This document shows positions 45,616-54,986 of a stretch of 64,000 bases of DNA, one piece after another. A model generated the notes under the pieces. It made no database searches, was not told the DNA's origin, and saw only the letters and a list, made by a program, of their open reading frames with translations. The position numbers were made by a program, and so were the translations under genes. Every line of letters starts with the position of its first letter. The stretch's first letter is position 1. This DNA is from Methylocystis sp. H62 (lineage in GTDB: Bacteria > Pseudomonadota > Alphaproteobacteria > Rhizobiales > Beijerinckiaceae). Location: NCBI RefSeq assembly GCF_015709515.1, contig NZ_JADNQZ010000043.1:24502-88501 (forward strand), written 5' to 3'.

Positions 45616-45968
45616 TCTCGTTCGGATCGGAAGTTCGCGTGTTCGTGGCGACGGCGCCGGTAGACTTCCGTCGTGGCGTACATGGCCTCGTCGCATTGGT
45701 CGCGGAGGGTCTGCAAGGCAGTCCCTATAGCGGCGACGTCTTTGTGTTCCGGTCAAAACGCGCGGACAAGCTGAAATTTCTGGTTTTCGACGGATCCGGA
45801 ATGATTCTGGCGACGAAGTGGCTCGAGGAGGGCCGTTTCACGTGGCCGCCGATCGGCGCGGGAACGATGCGGCTGACGCCGACGCAATTTACGATGCTGT
45901 TCGACGGTCTCAGCGAGTGGATCCGGATAGCGCCGCGAACCGTGAACCGGCCGACAAAAACTGCTTGA
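45612..45968 (+). CDS. tnpB: IS66 TnpB (Orf2 family)
   Basis: 118 residues from a GTG at 45612, VRVFVATAPVDFRRGVHGLVALV and GDVFVFRSKRADKLKFLVFDGSGM being the invariant Orf2 signature. Required for IS66 transposition; exact role unknown. Confidence 0.9.
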   Translation: MISFGSEVRVFVATAPVDFRRGVHGLVALVAEGLQGSPYSGDVFVFRSKRADKLKFLVFDGSGMILATKWLEEGRFTWPPIGAGTMRLTPTQFTMLFDGLSEWIRIAPRTVNRPTKTA

Positions 45969-46018
45969 AACGCCCGGTTTTACTGGCGATTCAGCGCGTC
46001 TTTTGCTATCTTATTTTC

Positions 46019-47572
46019 ATGGCGCTCCGCCCCGAAGACCTGCCCAAAGACCCGGCGCTTCTGACCGAACTGGTGCTTGCCTTCGATGGCGAAATCGAGA
46101 GCTTGCGAGCAACGGTCGCGACGCTGACGAAATTGATTTTTGGCGTGCGCTCGGAGCGCTCGGCCGTGATCGGCGCCGAACAGTCCGCACTCGATCTTTT
46201 GGACGACGCGAGCGCCGCGCCGCGCGCGGCCAACGATGATGACGAGAGGCCAAGCCCGGCAAAGCCGCGTCGAAAGGCCAAACGCAACATTGGCGCCTTG
46301 CCGAAGCATCTGCCGCGCTGCGAACTGGTGATCGAGCCGGAAACGACGACATGTCGGTGCTGCGCTGGCGCGCTGCACCGCATCGGCGAAGATGTCAGCG
46401 AAGCGCTCGACAGAGTTCCGTCCGTGCTTCGCGTGCTTCGCACGATCCGCCCCAAATACGCGTGTCGGACTTGCGAAGGCGCGGTTGTTCAAGCCAAGGC
46501 GCGCGCACGTCTGGTCGAAGGCGGCATGGCCTCGACAGCGCTCGTCGCCTGGATCGCCGCGGCGAAGTTCGCGTGGGGCTCGACGCTGTATCGCCAGGCG
46601 CAGATCCTTGCCGGGCACGGCGTCAAGATCGACCGTCAGACGCTGGCTCGGTGGATGAAGCAGGCGGCATGGACGGTGAAAGGCCTGTACAGCTTGCAGC
46701 TTGCCGCCATGCACAGCCATCCTCGCCTGTTTTGCGACGAGACGCCCGTGCGGGTTCTGGATCCTGGGCGAGGGCGAACAAAGATCTGCCAGTTCTGGGC
46801 ACACGCCACGGATGATCGATCCTGGAACGGACCGGCGCCGCCGGCCATCGCCTATGTGTTCGCGGGCGGCCGAGGCAAGAAGGAGATCCTTACGCAACTC
46901 GCGGGCTTCGAGGGCGTGCTGCAGGTCGACGGCTATGCGGCCTACGCCTCGCTGGCCGGGGACAAGAAGGCGTCGGGGAAAATCCGCCTAGCGTTTTGTC
47001 TCGTTCACGCACGCAGAAACTTCGTGGACGTCTACAAGACGACGAACTCGCCCTTCGCGAAAGACGTCATAGAGCGCATCGGCGCCGTCTACGCGATCGA
47101 GGAACGGATCCGCGGCCTTGACGCCGACCAGCGCCGCGCGGTCCGGCAGTCCGAGACGAAGCCGCTGATGGATACATTAAAGGCGCGCCTCGAAGCGACC
47201 AAGGACGGCATATCACGCCAGTCGAAACTCATCGGAGCAATCGACTACGCGCTCGAACGCTGGGCGGGTCTGACGTTGTTCCTCGAGGATGGACGGCTGG
47301 AGCCGGACACCAACGTCGTCGAGCGCTCGATCCGACCGATCAGCATCGGAAAAAAGAACAGCTTGTTCTGTGGCGACGAGGGCGGTGGGGAGACCTGGGC
47401 GATCCTCGCCTCGCTTCTCAACACGGCCAAACTCCACGGCGTCGATCCCGAGACCTATTTGGCCGACATCCTCGAGCGCATGGTATCTGGCGCGACGAAA
47501 AATCATCAGCTTCACGAACTCCTCGTTTGGAATTGGAAAGCCGCGCGCGAGGCCGAGAAGGTAGCGGCATGA
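46019..47572 (+). CDS. tnpC: IS66 transposase TnpC
   Basis: 517 residues from the ATG at 46019. N-terminal coiled-coil (LVLAFDGEIESLRATVATLTKLIFG), zinc-finger CCRCCAGALHRIGEDVSE region, then the DDE domain with CDETPVRVLDPG, VDGYAAY and NVVERSIRPI. Complete, including the IS66 C-terminal domain (LASLLNTAKLHGVDPETYL). Confidence 0.93.
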   Translation: MALRPEDLPKDPALLTELVLAFDGEIESLRATVATLTKLIFGVRSERSAVIGAEQSALDLLDDASAAPRAANDDDERPSPAKPRRKAKRNIGALPKHLPRCELVIEPETTTCRCCAGALHRIGEDVSEALDRVPSVLRVLRTIRPKYACRTCEGAVVQAKARARLVEGGMASTALVAWIAAAKFAWGSTLYRQAQILAGHGVKIDRQTLARWMKQAAWTVKGLYSLQLAAMHSHPRLFCDETPVRVLDPGRGRTKICQFWAHATDDRSWNGPAPPAIAYVFAGGRGKKEILTQLAGFEGVLQVDGYAAYASLAGDKKASGKIRLAFCLVHARRNFVDVYKTTNSPFAKDVIERIGAVYAIEERIRGLDADQRRAVRQSETKPLMDTLKARLEATKDGISRQSKLIGAIDYALERWAGLTLFLEDGRLEPDTNVVERSIRPISIGKKNSLFCGDEGGGETWAILASLLNTAKLHGVDPETYLADILERMVSGATKNHQLHELLVWNWKAAREAEKVAA

Positions 47573-48222
47573 CAGTGGGAAACAGGCGAAAGGCGGCGAG
47601 GGCGACCAAGTCTGTCAAGACGATGGCCGATTACGCCATGCCGTTCGATCGGCTCGGCCTTTGGATCAGCGAACGCGCCCGATCAACATCGCTTCGCCGT
47701 CCCCAGGCGACATCGCTGTCGATGCTCGACGGCGCCGTAGCCGCGGTTGTCGCCGGTCCGATCTCGATGAATCCCGAGGAGTGGGTTTGTCCTCTGCTCG
47801 GCGTCGATGCGGACGCGTTCAATCACGACACTGAAGAGTTCTCTGCGATTGCCGCCACGCTTATGCGGCACAACGCAATCAGCAACACGTTGTCCACGAA
47901 GCCCGAAAGCTTCGAGCCTCTATTCGAGCGCAAGCCGGATGGCGAAATCGACGCACAGCCCTGGTGCATGGGGTTCTATGCCGTCATGAACCTCCGGCTG
48001 CTCACATGGTCCCGCTTGATGAACCCAAACATCATCGAGCATAGGTTGCTGCTGCCGATCCTGTTCCATTGCGTCGACCCGTCCGGTCGCCCAGTTCTCG
48101 CGCCCGAGCGGCGCGGTCCAGGCACGCGGTCCTTCACTCAAAATGCGTGGCGTGACATCCCGGCCGTCGTAGAAGCCATGCGCCAGTTCTGGATGCCGAA
48201 CAGATACCAGAAAAAAGTGTAA
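47569..48222 (+). CDS. UPF0149/YecA-like protein carried by the IS66 element
   Basis: 217 residues, start overlapping tnpC by four bases. LSMLDGAVAAVVAGPISMNP and EEWVCPLLG are the YecA/UPF0149 signature; QPWCMGFYAVMNL continues it. Lies inside the IS66 inverted repeats, so it is a passenger or accessory gene of the element. Function in transposition is unknown. Confidence 0.8.
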   Translation: MTVGNRRKAARATKSVKTMADYAMPFDRLGLWISERARSTSLRRPQATSLSMLDGAVAAVVAGPISMNPEEWVCPLLGVDADAFNHDTEEFSAIAATLMRHNAISNTLSTKPESFEPLFERKPDGEIDAQPWCMGFYAVMNLRLLTWSRLMNPNIIEHRLLLPILFHCVDPSGRPVLAPERRGPGTRSFTQNAWRDIPAVVEAMRQFWMPNRYQKKV

Positions 48223-48352
48223 CCCCCGCCGGCGCCGCGGGACCAAGGGTGTCCTCGTGCCGCTTACCTTTCGCCGAGCGGACGCCTCGAAAAACCTCCC
48301 GGTTTTTGCGGCGGCGTGATTCGCTGTCTGTCGCGGCGCGGGGAGAATCGCG

Positions 48353-48385
48353 ATGGGGCAGCAGCCGGGATTTTTCGATCTGGAC
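48353..48385 (+). pseudogene. IS5-type transposase, first 11 codons (other half at 61935-62177)
   Basis: MGQQPGFFDLD up to the 8-base repeat ATCTGGAC (48378-48385), where an IS4 element enters. The continuing codons (LDERHRKLSEVDDPLTRL) are found at about 62170 on the other strand next to the same 8-base repeat. Confidence 0.8.
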
Positions 48386-48797
48386 GTAGCCATCCGGTGT
48401 AGCTTTCAATTACCCACATCTCCGGAGGGGCTTGCCCGATCTGAATCGGGCGTGATTCTGTCCGTGACGCCGAATCACTGGGGCGTCATGGATGCAGGTT
48501 GGATCAGAGACCGGTCAGGCCGGCTGGCAAGATGCCGAGGTGGCTGCGGCGAGTATTCCGGATAAACGTCTGCAACGTCGTTTGCGGCGGTTGTTGGAGC
48601 AACTTTCAGCCGCCCCTGGTAAGCCGGTTCCTGCGGCATGTGGCGATTGGGCTGCGACGAAGGCGGCCTATCGATTTTTCGATAATCCCCGCGTCACCGA
48701 GCATGGCGTGTTGTCGGGACACTTCGCCGCGACCGCGGCGCGATCCAAGGCTAGCGAAGGTCCAATCCTGATTCTGCAGGACACGACCGAATTCATT
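48386..48797 (+). pseudogene. IS4-family element, left half with transposase N-terminus
   Basis: Starts with the terminal repeat that contains CTTTCAATTACCCACATCT. The transposase begins at ATG 48492 (SIPDKRLQRRLRRLLEQLSA, then GDWAATKAAYRFFDNPRVTE) and stops in LILQDTTEFI where the IS481 element begins. The rest of the gene lies at 62202-63351 on the minus strand. Confidence 0.85.
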
Positions 48798-50031
48798 TGT
48801 ACAAGTTGATATTTGATCTGACAGACGGCATGAGTTGGCCGATGTCGTTTCAGGCGGCGTTGCTCTCCTCGATGGCCTGAAGATGACCTGATTTTTCGCG
48901 CGCCAGCGGCAACGCGTCAATGAAGGTTTGCATCGGTGTCTTGCCGAAGCACCATTTGCCCTGATGCGGACGGATTTCGTTGAACGCGCGCATCCACAGG
49001 TCGAGATCGGCCTGCAGCTCATCGATCGTCGCATAGACCCTCTTGCGGAAGGCGATGCGATAGAATTCGTCGAGCATGGTCTTGTGGAAGCGTTCGACGA
49101 TGCCGTTGGTTTGCGGGCTCTTCGCCTTGGTGCGTGTATGGTCGATGTCCTCGACCGCGAGATACAGCTCGTATTCGTGCCGCTCGGGGTTGCCGCAATA
49201 TTCGGTTCCGCGATCGGTGAGCACGCGTTGCAGTGGAATGCCGTGCTCCTCGTAGAAGGGGATGACGCGGTCGTTCAAGAGATCGGCGGCGGTGATCGGC
49301 GTCTTGCGGTCATAGAGCTTGGCGAAGCCGACCTTGGCGTAGGTGTCGACGAAGGTCTGCTGGTAGACGCGGCCGACGCCTTTCAAGGTTCCCACATAGA
49401 AGGTGTCCTGCGCGCCGCAATAACCGGGGCATTCGGAAACGAATTCGCCATGCGCTTCCTTGTCGGACTTGGCTTTTTCCAGGGCGGCGACCTGCGCCTC
49501 GGTGAGGATCAACTGCTCCTGCGCCATCTTGGCTTCGAGCGCCTTCAGCCGGTGTTTCATGGTCGCGAGGTCGTGGCGCAGCCAGATCGAGCGCACGCCG
49601 AAAGGCGATACGCTGACGCCCTTCTTAGCCAGTTCGTTGGCGACACGCGTCTGCCCCCAGGCCGGCTGGTCGATCGCCATGGCGACGACCGCCGCCTCGG
49701 TCTCGGGCGCGACCCGGTTCTTCAGCAACGGCTTGCGGCGAGACAGTTCCTGCAGCGCCTGTTCGCCGCCTTTGTCATAAAGGTCCTTGAAGCGATAAAA
49801 GCTGTCGCGGCTGTAACCCATGATTTTGCAAGCTTGGCTGACGTTGCCGAGCTGCTTGGCCAGCTCGAGCAGGCCTGCCTTGGCGCGGATGATTTTCTGT
49901 TCCTGGGTCATTTCGGTGTCTCCTGGAGACGCCGTGGCGGGGGCTGCGCTACCCCGACCAACTCCGCCCCCGCCACGGCTCACATGCGTGGCTGAAAACA
50001 CCGTCCGTCAGATTAAGTCAAAACTTATACA
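48798..50031 (-). mobile_element. IS481-family element, complete
   Basis: Ends TGTACAAGTTGATATTTGAT (48798) and the complement of CTTATACA at 50031; the outer repeat is imperfect but clearly inverted. The left flank ATTCATT (48791-48797) is repeated beside the partial second copy at 63345-63351. A 14-bp inverted repeat (GCCGTGGCGGGGGC 49931-49944 with 49966-49979) lies between the right end and the gene. Confidence 0.87.
48850..49911 (-). CDS. IS481-family transposase
   Basis: 353 residues from the ATG at 49911 ([20 protein letters not shown]). Helix-turn-helix [20 protein letters not shown] and an rve domain with [23 protein letters not shown] and [20 protein letters not shown] (catalytic D, D, E). 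Intact. Confidence 0.9.
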   Translation of the reverse strand: MTQEQKIIRAKAGLLELAKQLGNVSQACKIMGYSRDSFYRFKDLYDKGGEQALQELSRRKPLLKNRVAPETEAAVVAMAIDQPAWGQTRVANELAKKGVSVSPFGVRSIWLRHDLATMKHRLKALEAKMAQEQLILTEAQVAALEKAKSDKEAHGEFVSECPGYCGAQDTFYVGTLKGVGRVYQQTFVDTYAKVGFAKLYDRKTPITAADLLNDRVIPFYEEHGIPLQRVLTDRGTEYCGNPERHEYELYLAVEDIDHTRTKAKSPQTNGIVERFHKTMLDEFYRIAFRKRVYATIDELQADLDLWMRAFNEIRPHQGKWCFGKTPMQTFIDALPLAREKSGHLQAIEESNAA

Positions 50032-50194
50032 GATTACCTGTGCTGCTGAAGGGCCAATCAGCGACGACCTGAAAAACAAAATGCTCAGCGGCAAAACTAT
50101 TCTAGTAACGACCTACCTCAAGCCCGGCGAGGGACTTCGGCACATATTGACTCTCGACGGCTTCAAAGAGGTCTACGACGCGCTCCGGGAGTGA
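50032..50194 (+). pseudogene. IalB-like protein, C-terminal fragment
   Basis: ITCAAEGPISDDLKNKMLSG then KTILVTTYLKPGEGLRHILT and LDGFKEVYDALRE resembles the C-terminal half of invasion-associated locus B proteins, which are periplasmic. The N-terminal part and signal peptide are lost to the left, at the IS481 border. Confidence 0.6.
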
Positions 50195-50205
50195 GAGCCG
50201 AGGTA

Positions 50206-50720
50206 ATGTGCGGTCGCTTCGCACAGCATCTCTCTTGGGAAGAGCTCCAGCGCCTCGCCGACCTGATCGGCCAGCCGCGCAATCTCCAGCCGCGCTACAA
50301 CATGGCCCTGACGACTAGGATCGAAGTATCCGACCTTCGGCGGGCGGCAATGAGCTTGTGCCGATGCGATGGGGGCTTGTGCCGTCATGGTGGAAAAAAC
50401 CGCTGCGCGACCTTCCTTCGACGTTCAACGCTCGCGCCGAAACGGTCGCCGAAAAGCCGATGTTCCGATCGGCGTTCAAGAGCCGCCGCTGCGTCATTCC
50501 GGCACCCGGCTTCTATGAGTGGACAGGCGCGAAGGGCGCGAAGACGCCCCACTACTTCAGCGCCAGATCGCCGGTCGCTCGCCTTCGCTGCGCTATGAGC
50601 CGCGAAGACCGGATAGTCCGAGCGCGCCATCCACGATTGGCTGTGAGACCTTCAAGATGGGATACAGCATTTTGGTCACGCACCCCGATGGATCGGACGC
50701 GCGCACTTCGAAGTAGTGGC
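50206..50720 (+). pseudogene. SRAP (YedK/HMCES-type) abasic-site protein, frameshifted
   Basis: Opens MCGRFAQHLSWEELQRLADL with catalytic Cys2, then RYNMALTTRIEV. A shift near 50335 moves it to the frame PMRWGLVPSWWKKPLRDLPS, TFNARAETVAEKPMFRSAFK and CVIPAPGFYEWTGAKGAK. A further shift follows near 50580. SRAP proteins cross-link to abasic sites in single-stranded DNA; this copy cannot make a full protein. Confidence 0.8.
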
Positions 50721-50767
50721 GGGCGTATCGACGCCCTATACAACGGCGCTAGGCAGCCATAACTGCC

Positions 50768-50995
50768 ATGGATGCCGACAAGACAACAATCGAGCGAGCG
50801 TTCGAACTTGCTCGCTCCGGAGATTGCAGAAGGGTCGGTGATATCGTCGCACGCCTTGACCGCGAAGAATACGACGGTCGGCAAATTCATGGGCGCGTTC
50901 TCAGAAAGCAGCTCGCGGACTTAATTAAAGAGACGAAGGTTAGAGCTCGCGATGCGGCAGGCTCGCGAAATGCTGGAAAAGACGCTGAACCTTGA
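50768..50995 (+). CDS. small conserved hypothetical protein
   Basis: 75 residues: TTIERAFELARSGDCRRVGD, IVARLDREEYDGRQIHGRVL, RKQLADLIKETKVRARDA. This layout is common for small uncharacterised alphaproteobacterial proteins. No functional domain recognised; helical throughout. Confidence 0.6.
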   Translation: MDADKTTIERAFELARSGDCRRVGDIVARLDREEYDGRQIHGRVLRKQLADLIKETKVRARDAAGSRNAGKDAEP

Positions 50996-51327
50996 AAACG
51001 CAGAGCCTCCATTTGCGACATCCGCCCTCGAAAGAATTGTTACGCTTGGCAATCGAGGGCATGACCACATGTTTTCGAGCGGAGGGCATATCGCTTGCGC
51101 ACAAGCGCGAGGCGAACTTCCCGGCGCCGGGAAGTTTGAAACTAACCGACGGCGGTTAGTTCTATAATTCAGCCAAGAAAGAGAGCTAGCCCCGGTTGTT
51201 TGGACAGCTCCCCGCGAATTTTAAGTGGATCTCTGCCGGGGTTTGCTGAACGCGGGGCGTTTCGGTTTTGTCGCGGCGTCGGGAGGGCGTAGCCCGACCA
51301 GAGCTGCGACAAAACCGAAGGCGACAG

Positions 51328-52138
51328 TCATGCTGCCATGGCCGTTTCCTGTTTGCCGAAGTAGGCCTCGTCGGGCGTGCGCCCGTCAAGCGATGAGTGT
51401 GGGCGCCGCCCGTTGTAAAAGGTCAGATACCGGCCAATCGACGCACGCGCTTCGGACACAGTGTCGTAGGCGCGCAGATAGACCTCCTCGTATTTGACGC
51501 TGCGCCACAGCCGCTCGACGAAGACATTGTCGCGCCAGGCGCCCTTGCCGTCCATGCTGATCATGACCTTCGCATCCAGCAGCACGCTCGTGAAGTCGAG
51601 GCTGGTGAACTGGCTCCCCTGATCCGTGTTGAAAATCTCGGGCTTGCCGTGTTTCGCCAGCGCCTCCTCAAGCGCCTCGACGCAGAACGCCGCCTCCATC
51701 GTGATCGACACGCGATGCGAAAGGACGCGGCGGCTCGCCACGTCGACGACCGCCGCGAGATAGACGAATCCGCGCCGCATCGTAGCTGATGTCCATCGCC
51801 CAGACATGATCCGGCCCGCCACGCAGAAGATACGGGTAGATCTTGTGGCCGGCCGCCGGCTTGCTCGTATTCGGCCGCCGGTAGATCGCCTCGATCCCCA
51901 TCCGCTTCATCAGCGTCGCGACATGCCGGCGGCCGACGACGGCGCCCTCGCGCCGCAACAGATCCCGCAGCATCCGCGCTCCGGCGAAGGGATAATCGAG
52001 ATGCAGTTCGTCGAGACGCCGCATCAGCTTCAGGTCCTCGGCCGACACCGGCCGAGACTTGTAATAGACCGTGCTCCGCGAAAGGCCGAGCATCCTGGCT
52101 TGTTCTTTGATCGGGAAGGCGTGGCTGCGATCGATCAT
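51328..52138 (-). pseudogene. IS3-family OrfB with a 5-nt deletion
   Basis: Starts [20 protein letters not shown] at 52138. At VWAMDISY the next codons (IPMRSG in copy 1) have lost five bases near 51785, shifting the frame. The second part, RGFVYLAAVVDVASRRVLSHR to the end at 51328, keeps EIFNTDQGSQFTS and the catalytic Glu region, so this copy has the segment replaced in copy 1. Confidence 0.82.
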
Positions 52139-52444
52139 CGCTTTGCGCTCAGCAGGCCGGCTTTGCTGAGCGCGCCCTCTAAAAAATCATTGGCCAGGGT
52201 CAGCTCGCCAATCTTGGCGTGAAGCGACTTCAAATCCACGGCCGCCTCTTTCGGCTCCGCCTTCTCCTGCCCGAACACGCCCGCCGCGCCTTCCAGAAGC
52301 TGGCTCTTCCACGTCGTGATCTGGTTCGGATGCACGTCGAACTGCTTGCGCCAGTTCGGCCAGCGTCTTCTCGCCCTTGATCGCGGCCAACGCCACTTTC
52401 GCCTTGAACGCCGGAGAATGCGTCCGGCGGCTCCTCTTCGTCAT
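52135..52444 (-). pseudogene. IS3-family OrfA with a 1-nt insertion
   Basis: [20 protein letters not shown] and [11 protein letters not shown], then one extra A near 52345 changes the frame; [20 protein letters not shown] to AGLLSAKR continues in the correct one. Copy 1 reads [11 protein letters not shown] without interruption. Confidence 0.82.
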
Positions 52445-52533
52445 CGAATGCTCCTGATTCGCAGCGAGAATCCTCGCCGCCGTCAGGCAGAAAATCCACT
52501 CATCTCACTGTCCGAATTTGCGGGGCCAGCTCT

Positions 52534-52994
52534 AAAGCTTGGCACGTTACGAAATGGTCGAGACCGTCTGTGATTGTCTCGCCGCCCTCAAAAGCTGACG
52601 AAGCTTCGCGACAATCTCCTACGGGCTTGTGCCGTTTCGCTCAAAGGCTTAAGCGCCGAATTCAAGGAGGATCGCTTTCAGAGGTCAGACCAGAAAATGC
52701 TCGCCGGCAGGAGGGGCATTCTTCGGTAAGCCTCGACAGGACCAACCACGCCTGAGTTGCTGGCAATCTGACATAGGGTTATCGTCGCCTGGTTCTTGCC
52801 GGCAATACGGGAAATGCATCGCCTTACCAGCGACCATCTGGAATTCAAAAGCGGGTGTATTTCGGCAAGCATGGCGTAAGGACCAACGACCAAATTCCCG
52901 CATTCCCCAGAGCGAGCGTATCATTGCCCTCCATTCAACCACACGTAATCTTTTCAGCCGCTGGCTGCACCGGTCTCGTAAACGGAACATCTCG
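52534..52994. other. spacer without a recognisable gene
   Basis: No open frame here has a convincing domain or start. It may contain the promoter of the metallophosphoesterase gene, but I see no clear elements. Confidence 0.4.
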
Positions 52995-53780
52995 ATGCGC
53001 TGTCTCGTCGTTTCCGATCTGCATTACGCGCTTCCTCAGTTCGACTGGTTGACGAGCGTTGCGCCGAGATACGACCTGATCGTCTTCGCCGGCGACGCCT
53101 TGGACGTCGGCTCTATGGTGGACTTCAGCGCACAAACGCTCGTCGTCCAGAAGTATCTGCAGCGCGTCGCCGATAAAACACAGCTCATTTTCTGCTCCGG
53201 CAATCATGACCTCGACTTTCGTTCTGAATCTGGTGAGAAGGTTGCGCGCTGGATCGAGCGGCTGCATAAGCTCGGCATCGCGTGTGACGGCGACGCCCTC
53301 GTGATTGGGGACACGCTCTATTCGGTGTTTCCCTGGTGGGACGGTCCATCGGTGAAGGAGCGGTTGATTGCACAACTTTCCGCTGACGCCACGCGGCGCG
53401 CTACACGGCGTTGGATCTGGGCGCATCACGCGCCGCCACGTGATTCTCAGACAAGTTGGTCGGGCAAACAGAGTTTCGGCGATACGGAACTGACGGACTG
53501 GATCGCGCAATATTCACCGGACGTCGTCATCTCTGGCCATGTCCACCAATCCCCATTCGTCGAGAATGGCTCTTGGGCCGACCGCGTCGGATCGACTTGG
53601 ATTTTCAACTCGGGTCGCCAGTATGGCTCGCCGCCCGCCTATATTGTGATTGACACCGCGATCGGGGAAGCGCTTTGGATTTCAGCGATGGGGGCCCAGT
53701 CCGTGCGGCTCGACGCGCCGCTTCCCCGGCCGATTCCGTCCCTGCATGCCTTACCCAATTGGTTCGAACCGGCGCCTTGA
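52995..53780 (+). CDS. calcineurin-like metallophosphoesterase
   Basis: 261 residues with the complete dinuclear-metal motif series: SDLHYA (D-x-H, residues 7-12), AGDALD (GD), GNHDLD (GNHD), HHAPP and GHVHQSP (GHxH). Cytosolic, no signal peptide. The family includes phosphodiesterases and nucleases; the substrate is unknown. Stand-alone gene between an IS3 copy and a convergent cyclic-nucleotide-binding gene. Confidence 0.85.
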   Translation: MRCLVVSDLHYALPQFDWLTSVAPRYDLIVFAGDALDVGSMVDFSAQTLVVQKYLQRVADKTQLIFCSGNHDLDFRSESGEKVARWIERLHKLGIACDGDALVIGDTLYSVFPWWDGPSVKERLIAQLSADATRRATRRWIWAHHAPPRDSQTSWSGKQSFGDTELTDWIAQYSPDVVISGHVHQSPFVENGSWADRVGSTWIFNSGRQYGSPPAYIVIDTAIGEALWISAMGAQSVRLDAPLPRPIPSLHALPNWFEPAP

Positions 53781-53790
53781 CGTTGCGCTG

Positions 53791-54273
53791 CTAGTCGATG
53801 CCAGGTTCGCGGTCGGAACCGGGGTAAAAGTGACGTTCTTGCTGATGCATAAGGCTTTCCAGCACTTCCCCGACCATTTCGAGGTGATTGCCATACCCGG
53901 CGAATTGGCGCTTCAGATCAACGAGATAGGTCGTGCCGGCATTGAGCCGCCGTGCGAGCAGCTGTGCTAGAAGCCAGGACAGTTCCGGACGCGATTCAAA
54001 AAAAGCAGGGGCGTTCTCGACCGCATGTACCTTCGCGTCGCCGAGTGCGCGCACCGTAGCGGTGTGGGGCGCGACAAGCAGAACGGACATTTCCCCGACA
54101 ATCGAGCCTGGCTCGTCAAGAATGGCGACTCGCGTGTCGCCGCGCAGTACTTCGAGCTGCCCCTCCGCGAGTGCATAGACGCGGCCGCTCAGTTCGCCTT
54201 CGGTGAGCAGCAGCGTGCCATCGGGGACGGCTTCAAGCGGAACCTCGGCGAAGTGTTGCAAAATCTCGCGCAT
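53791..54273 (-). CDS. cyclic-nucleotide-binding-domain protein without DNA-binding domain
   Basis: 160 residues from the ATG at 54273 (MREILQHFAEVPLEAVPDGT); the frame runs further up but without similarity. LLLTEGELSGRVYALAEGQL, EPGSIVGEMSVLLVAPHTAT form the cNMP-binding beta-roll. No Crp-type helix-turn-helix follows; the C-terminus (LLAQLLARRLNAGTTYLVDL) is helical. Probably a ligand sensor acting through a partner. Confidence 0.75.
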   Translation of the reverse strand: MREILQHFAEVPLEAVPDGTLLLTEGELSGRVYALAEGQLEVLRGDTRVAILDEPGSIVGEMSVLLVAPHTATVRALGDAKVHAVENAPAFFESRPELSWLLAQLLARRLNAGTTYLVDLKRQFAGYGNHLEMVGEVLESLMHQQERHFYPGSDREPGID

Positions 54274-54492
54274 CAATTTTGCCCAGCGTCTCTTCACGAA
54301 AGCTCGATCGGCGTCTTGCCCCTCGACACGCGATCGCCCCCCAGCGACCAAATGTCGGGTTATTCGAGGTAATGCAGGCCAAAGATAGCTTGCATTATGC
54401 ATGCCGCGAATCCGGAACTCCAACTCAAGGCGCGCCCATTCCTAACCACAAAAATCGGCGTTCATCAAAGGGTGCCGGGCAATTTCGCTCCG

Positions 54493-54513
54493 GTGGCGAC
54501 ATAGTGGCGACAT
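54493..54513 (+). repeat. tandem GTGGCGACAT pair beside the tRNA
   Basis: GTGGCGACAT at 54493-54502 and again at 54504-54513, separated by one base, 60 bases from the tRNA 3' end. Could be an integrase arm-site or the relic of an integrase stop region; not resolved. Confidence 0.35.
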
Positions 54514-54570
54514 ATCGATGAATAGGATGTCACGCCGGTGAAATTTTAAATATAAATTATTGATTTTTTT

Positions 54571-54644
54571 GGTGCGCAAGAGGGATTCGAACCCCTGACC
54601 CCATCATTACGAATGATGGGCTCTACCAGCTGAGCTATTGCGGC
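54571..54644 (-). tRNA. tRNA-Thr(CGU) with a defective acceptor stem
   Basis: The minus strand has TAGCTCAGCTGGTAGAGC (D arm), anticodon stem CATCA/TGATG with loop TTCGTAA (anticodon CGT, Thr), and GGTTCGAATCC (T arm), ending with encoded CCA at 54571-54573. The 5' side of the acceptor reads GCCGCAA but the 3' side reads TTGCGC-A, one G short of a complement, so the last pairs fail. It is 74 rather than 76 bases. It may be a decayed or integration-altered tRNA. Confidence 0.75.
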
Positions 54645-54986
54645 ACAATTCAGGCTTGCGCCCTACTAAACCCCTACTTTTCTACTCTCGCCTTTGTCAA
54701 AGCATTAAGAACACGTCGTTTTCAGCGGTCCACCCGCTAATTACAATGTGTGGCCATCGGCCGCCAGCCCTGGCGGTTCTGTTCCCCGAGCGCCCGGCTG
54801 CGCAACCCCAGCCAGCTCCGCCGGGCGCTCAGCCGCTGGTCCAAATGCCGCTCTTAAACCAACATCCGAACTGGATCACCCGATGGGGGCCTACCACTAC
54901 GGCGCTATGAAAAAAAGCGCGCGTCGCGAGCGGCTTGCTCCCAACCAGCTACACCATCACTGGGGGCACGACCGACGGTGCCGGCC

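Larger units (their letters stand above)
45131..48267 (+). mobile_element. IS66-family element, complete, 8-bp target duplication
   Basis: Inverted repeats GTAAGCGGTACGA (45131) and the complement of TCGTGCCGCTTAC (ending 48267). Direct repeats CTTTCGCC flank it at 45123-45130 and 48268-48275. It carries tnpA, tnpB, tnpC and a UPF0149-family gene, 3137 bases in all. Confidence 0.93.
51180..52533 (-). mobile_element. IS3-family element, copy 2
   Basis: Same element as 7294-8731, here on the minus strand, ending AGAGCTAGCCCCGG (51180) and CGGGGCCAGCTCT (52533). Both genes carry frameshifts. Confidence 0.85.

Noticed and set aside
46018..47572. Longer tnpC start at 45818
   Set aside because: The extra 67 codons overlap tnpB out of frame and have no similarity; ATG 46019 matches the family start.
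48798..50031. IS481 insertion as a simple event in IS4
   Set aside because: The sequence on the right flank (IalB-like) does not continue IS4; the true continuation is 13 kb away on the other strand, so rearrangement followed.
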